8,400 nucleotides of DNA. Source: Methanobacteriota archaeon. Lineage in GTDB: Archaea > Halobacteriota > Methanomicrobia > Methanomicrobiales > Methanoculleaceae. Shown in pieces: positions 6,204-8,400 of the stretch. The stretch spans positions 1-8,400 of the forward strand of contig JAEWMO010000183.1 in NCBI GenBank assembly GCA_023457135.1, in the 5' to 3' direction. Both the position numbers and the translations under genes were made by a program. The notes beneath the pieces are model-generated. The model saw only the letters and a program-made list of their open reading frames with translations. It made no database searches and was not told the origin of the DNA. How positions within the stretch are numbered: the first letter of the stretch is position 1; each line of letters starts with the position of its first letter.

Positions 6204-7346
6204 ATGGTCATCGTGGACGGCAAGACCCACTTCAAGCAGCGGAGCGACCCGAACAAGGTGGACACCGACGAGGACGGGCTTGACGATTGGGATGAGGACT
6301 ACCTGGGAACGAACCCGCTCAACCCGGATACCGACGGCGGCCTGATTCGCGATGGTGACGACGACGCCCCGTTCACCCCGGTCTACATCTCTGCTCCTGT
6401 CAATTTGCTGATCGAAAAGCGAGACCCAACGGCCGGGGCTATCTCCGGCGAGACGGGAATCCAGGGCGGGTCGATGAACTGGCTGGTGGGCGACGAGGTT
6501 GCGTCGTCGCCTGCGTATTTCGTGGGCTGGATGGCGGCCGGATACTTCGCCGTCGGTGACGTTCGCGATGGTATTGAGGCGTTGTACCAAGGAGATACGA
6601 TAGGAGTCGGTCTCAGTGCATTCGCCATTGTTCCGTTCGTCGGAGACGGAGATCGGTCCGTCAATGCGCTGCAAAAGGTCGTTACCAAGTATCCAAGCAG
6701 GGTTGCGCGTCTGGGGCAATATCTCTTGAAACACGGGATCGTGCAGATAATTCCAAGCGAATCCCTCCAGATGAGCATTCTGAACAGTTGCTTCGAGGGA
6801 GGCGCAACCGCGTTGCGGAACCTCAATGTGCCCATGGTGCGGATCCTCGAAGTCGGCAAGATCGACGGGATTCATCTGGCGCGGCATGCCGAAGCGCTGG
6901 AGATTGTTCGGGAATCTTCACGCGCAGTTGAAAAAGAGGGAGATGTTGCGGAGATCATTGCTGAGAGGACTGTATTAATAATGCTGTATCCAGGTTCTAC
7001 ATATACATTCATCTCAGATGTGAGGTTGAGGAATGCGTACAACATGGCACTCGGTGAAATTGACACTGTTATTCTAAGGGAGAACAACGTCGCAGCGATC
7101 GTGCAGACGAAAATGGGTCGAAATGCTGCCAGCCAGGCAAAAGATCAAATCAGCCGGAACCTAGACATTATTGACGATCGATATCGGTTTATTTCCACAG
7201 ATAAACCGGACCTGACACCCGCACAGTTCAGAGTTCTGGAACTGGATACCGTTACTATAGGGCCGAAGGATGGCAGCGGGTTCAATCAGATCATTGAGTA
7301 CACGAATCGCGAACTACATGAGCTTTACAAAACAATCAGGGGATGA
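6204..7346 (+). CDS. Orphan toxin C: TSP3-like repeats, pre-toxin, PD-(D/E)XK-like nuclease tip
   Basis: 380 residues from the ATG at 6204, which falls inside the TSP3 region and is probably internal. Two more Dx[DN]xDG motifs lie at about 20-50. The pre-toxin module at 68-150 shares GETG, WLVG, a hydrophobic YFVGWMAAGYFAVGD (105-119), DVRDx7GDTIG and PFVGD with toxin A. The tip carries GEIDTVI (Glu285, Asp287) followed 14 residues later by AIVQTK (Gln301, Lys303), then GRNAASQAKDQISR. D-x13-(E/Q)-x-K in this hydrophobic strand setting is the active-site pattern of PD-(D/E)XK nucleases, so DNA or tRNA cleavage in target cells is plausible. The usual Glu is Gln here, while the scar copy at 7787 has Glu. 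The C-terminus is helical. An immunity-type gene follows after six bases. Nuclease class fairly sure; substrate unknown. Confidence 0.72.
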   Translation: MVIVDGKTHFKQRSDPNKVDTDEDGLDDWDEDYLGTNPLNPDTDGGLIRDGDDDAPFTPVYISAPVNLLIEKRDPTAGAISGETGIQGGSMNWLVGDEVASSPAYFVGWMAAGYFAVGDVRDGIEALYQGDTIGVGLSAFAIVPFVGDGDRSVNALQKVVTKYPSRVARLGQYLLKHGIVQIIPSESLQMSILNSCFEGGATALRNLNVPMVRILEVGKIDGIHLARHAEALEIVRESSRAVEKEGDVAEIIAERTVLIMLYPGSTYTFISDVRLRNAYNMALGEIDTVILRENNVAAIVQTKMGRNAASQAKDQISRNLDIIDDRYRFISTDKPDLTPAQFRVLELDTVTIGPKDGSGFNQIIEYTNRELHELYKTIRG

Positions 7347-7352
7347 GAGATC

Positions 7353-7769
7353 GTGGGAATGGACTTTGAAATCCAGCAACCGGATGGTTCCCGTAAATAT
7401 GTCACAATGATGAGTTACGGTACATTTAGCGACATCATTCGTGTCGGAAAGGCAGTTGGGATCGATATGAGTGAGTACGAGAGGATCGTAGAATATTCAG
7501 GATTAAATGAAGAAAAAGTCATTCAAATGGAGGATGTTCAGAGGATCCTTCTTTTTTATCAGGAACTGCTAGATCGGGTTGAAGAACTGGACCGAAAGGG
7601 TATCATCCTGCTGACCGAAACAGAAGAGCAACGACAAAGGCGAGAAAGGGATAAGTTAGCTACAACGCCTAGAGATCGCTGGAATGGAGCAATATCAAGC
7701 CTTCATCAGCTGATCGATCTTTGTGAAAAGACGATTGGAGTCAGAGGTTCAATAGTCATGGTTCTTTGA
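7353..7769 (+). CDS. Immunity-type protein C, paired with toxin C
   Basis: 138 residues from GTG at 7353, six bases after the toxin C stop; an in-frame ATG at 7359 is the alternative. GGGGATGAG at 7339-7347, overlapping the toxin stop, is a purine-rich binding site better spaced for the GTG. The N-terminal third looks like strands and turns (FEIQQPDGSRKYVTMMSYG) and the rest helical: VQRILLFYQELLDRVEELDRKG, a charged EEQRQRRERDKL segment, TTPRDRW, and a last helix ending in SIVMVL. No signal peptide is seen. I do not recognise the family. Its C-terminal half recurs in the scar at 7934-8171 beside a toxin C fragment, so toxin C and this gene were duplicated together, which supports a functional pair. 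Confidence 0.65.
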   Translation: MGMDFEIQQPDGSRKYVTMMSYGTFSDIIRVGKAVGIDMSEYERIVEYSGLNEEKVIQMEDVQRILLFYQELLDRVEELDRKGIILLTETEEQRQRRERDKLATTPRDRWNGAISSLHQLIDLCEKTIGVRGSIVMVL

Positions 7770-7771
7770 GG

Positions 7772-7933
7772 ACGCCATGGCGATTGTGGAGACTAAAACG
7801 GGTCAAAACGTAGCAAACCAGAAAAGATCTACTCCACTAGAACATTGCCGTCGTTGACGAGCAGTATCAGTTTACTTCCACAGATGGGCCAGACCTTACC
7901 CTCGCATAGTTCAGAGTAGTTGAACTGGATACC
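7772..7933 (+). pseudogene. Toxin C tip fragment
   Basis: Begins at the immunity C stop and matches the nuclease core of toxin C from about 7080: AMAIVETKTGQN against VAAIVQTKMGRN, then, after frame breaks and a TGA, pieces corresponding to DDRYRFISTD, PDLTPAQFRV (with an internal TAG) and ELDT. It keeps the canonical Glu-x-Lys of the active site. Everything before the core is missing. It ends at about 7933, where immunity C-like sequence begins. Confidence 0.75.
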
Positions 7934-8171
7934 GGATATCCGAAAAATCCTTCCCTTTTATCGGAGACTGCTGAACATAGTTGAGGAACTGGATCGGAAG
8001 GGCATTAATTTGCTGACCGAAACGGATGAACAGCAGCGGAAGCGAGAGATGGAAAGGATGGGCACAACTCCCCGACATCGCTGGGAAGGAGTTAAAATGA
8101 ACCTTCGTGACCTGATCCATCTCCGTGAGGAGGCGATTAAAGCCAACGCGTCGATTGTCATAATTATCTAA
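7934..8171 (+). pseudogene. Immunity C 3' fragment
   Basis: Encodes DIRKILPFYRRLLNIVEELDRKG and LLTETDEQ through to a stop, matching immunity C from its DVQRILLFY block to the end (ASIVIII against GSIVMVL). The N-terminal 55 or so residues are absent, and the join to the toxin fragment changes frame. A TTG at 7920 opens an 83-codon frame, so a short protein could be made, but its first codons derive from toxin DNA. Synonymous differences from immunity C are frequent while the protein is well kept, so the fragment may come from a once-functional diverged allele. Confidence 0.7.
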
Positions 8172-8173
8172 CA

Positions 8174-8208
8174 TTTTTCCTGAATCGGGCAAAATAGCCC
8201 GGATATTC
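8174..8208 (+). terminator. T5 run and imperfect hairpin after immunity C fragment
   Basis: T5 at 8174-8178, then CGGGC (8186-8190) and GCCCG (8197-8201) around a six-base loop. The stem extends through GAAT (8182-8185) and ATTC (8205-8208) with a three-base bulge. No T run follows the hairpin, so termination by the T5 alone, or no function, is possible. Confidence 0.3.
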
Positions 8209-8245
8209 ATTACTGACACCGCTCCCGGGTCGGCCGACACCGACA

Positions 8246-8400
8246 GTGACGGTCGCGAACGGCCAGACCGCGTGGGTGACCGCGGCCCTGACCAGCGACG
8301 ACCTGGGCGGGGACGGGCTGCCGGACATCTACGAGAACGGCTACCGCGACGGCTTCGGCAACTGGCATGCGCCTGACCCGTATGCGGTCGATACCGACGG
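8246..8400 (+). CDS. Cassette 5 head, 3'-partial: PEGA end and TSP3-like repeats
   Basis: The frame is open from 8198 (TAG at 8195) and runs off the right edge. The first possible start is GTG at 8246, inside the last strand of a PEGA domain (TVTVANGQTA), so the head is truncated as in cassettes 2 and 4. From 8300 it matches the TSP3 block of cassettes 1 and 2 almost exactly. One change replaces Asp in the first loop (DLGGDG for DLDGDG), removing a calcium ligand. A pre-toxin, a toxin tip and an immunity gene are expected beyond the window. Whether it is expressed alone is doubtful. Confidence 0.6.
   Translation, partial: MTVANGQTAWVTAALTSDDLGGDGLPDIYENGYRDGFGNWHAPDPYAVDTD
8300..8400 (+). 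repeat. TSP3-module direct repeat, copy 3 (cut by window end)
   Basis: Matches 2099-2199 with two mismatches by hand count and 178-278 with a few more. Confidence 0.9.

Noticed and set aside
1..8400. CRISPR array, tRNA, rRNA or insertion sequence as the cause of the repeats
   Set aside because: Repeats are long coding modules at kilobase spacing, not short regularly spaced units. I saw no cloverleaf-like tRNA, no transposase-like frame and no terminal inverted repeats at the cassette borders.

Overview
The window looks like part of an accessory locus in an archaeon, most likely a Methanomicrobiales methanogen of the Methanoculleus type. This rests on PEGA and Dx[DN]xDG (TSP3-like) modules of the kind common in surface proteins of that group, GC-rich coding DNA, GGTG/GGTGA ribosome-binding sites a few bases before several starts, and short oligo-T runs after genes. 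The taxonomic call is inference. Every gene is on the + strand.

The whole window is a tandem array of polymorphic-toxin cassettes. A full unit reads PEGA domain, calcium-binding TSP3-like repeats, a hydrophobic pre-toxin module, a variable C-terminal toxin domain, and then an immunity-type gene placed 1 to 23 bases behind. Cassette 1 (1-1858) is open at the left edge and carries toxin A, a BECR-like RNase candidate, with immunity A. Cassette 2 (1934-3945) carries toxin B, a different H..H / TFFKP type, with immunity B. Cassette 3 (3957-5286) lacks PEGA and TSP3; it joins a cassette-2-type pre-toxin to an A-type toxin and an A-type immunity gene. Next comes a scar (5331-5926) of PEGA, pre-toxin B, immunity B and immunity A pieces. 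Cassette 4 (6009-7769) carries toxin C, a PD-(D/E)XK-like nuclease, with immunity C, followed by a scar of the same toxin/immunity pair (7772-8171). Cassette 5 (8198-8400) runs off the right edge.

Constant parts are GC-rich and nearly identical between cassettes: a block of about 119 bp occurs three times, and a segment of about 300 bp spanning an immunity 3' end occurs twice. Toxin tips and immunity genes are AT-richer and differ. Cassettes 3 and 4 have no start codon at the head of their reading frames, and no cassette in view shows a signal peptide. I infer that cassette 1 may be the 3' end of a full-length exported toxin gene, that the others are displaced (orphan) tip/immunity units which can recombine with it through the shared modules, and that their immunity genes protect against sibling toxins. 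Such orphan arrays are known for bacterial CDI, Rhs and Maf systems. A dense one with visible shuffling scars in a methanogen would be notable.
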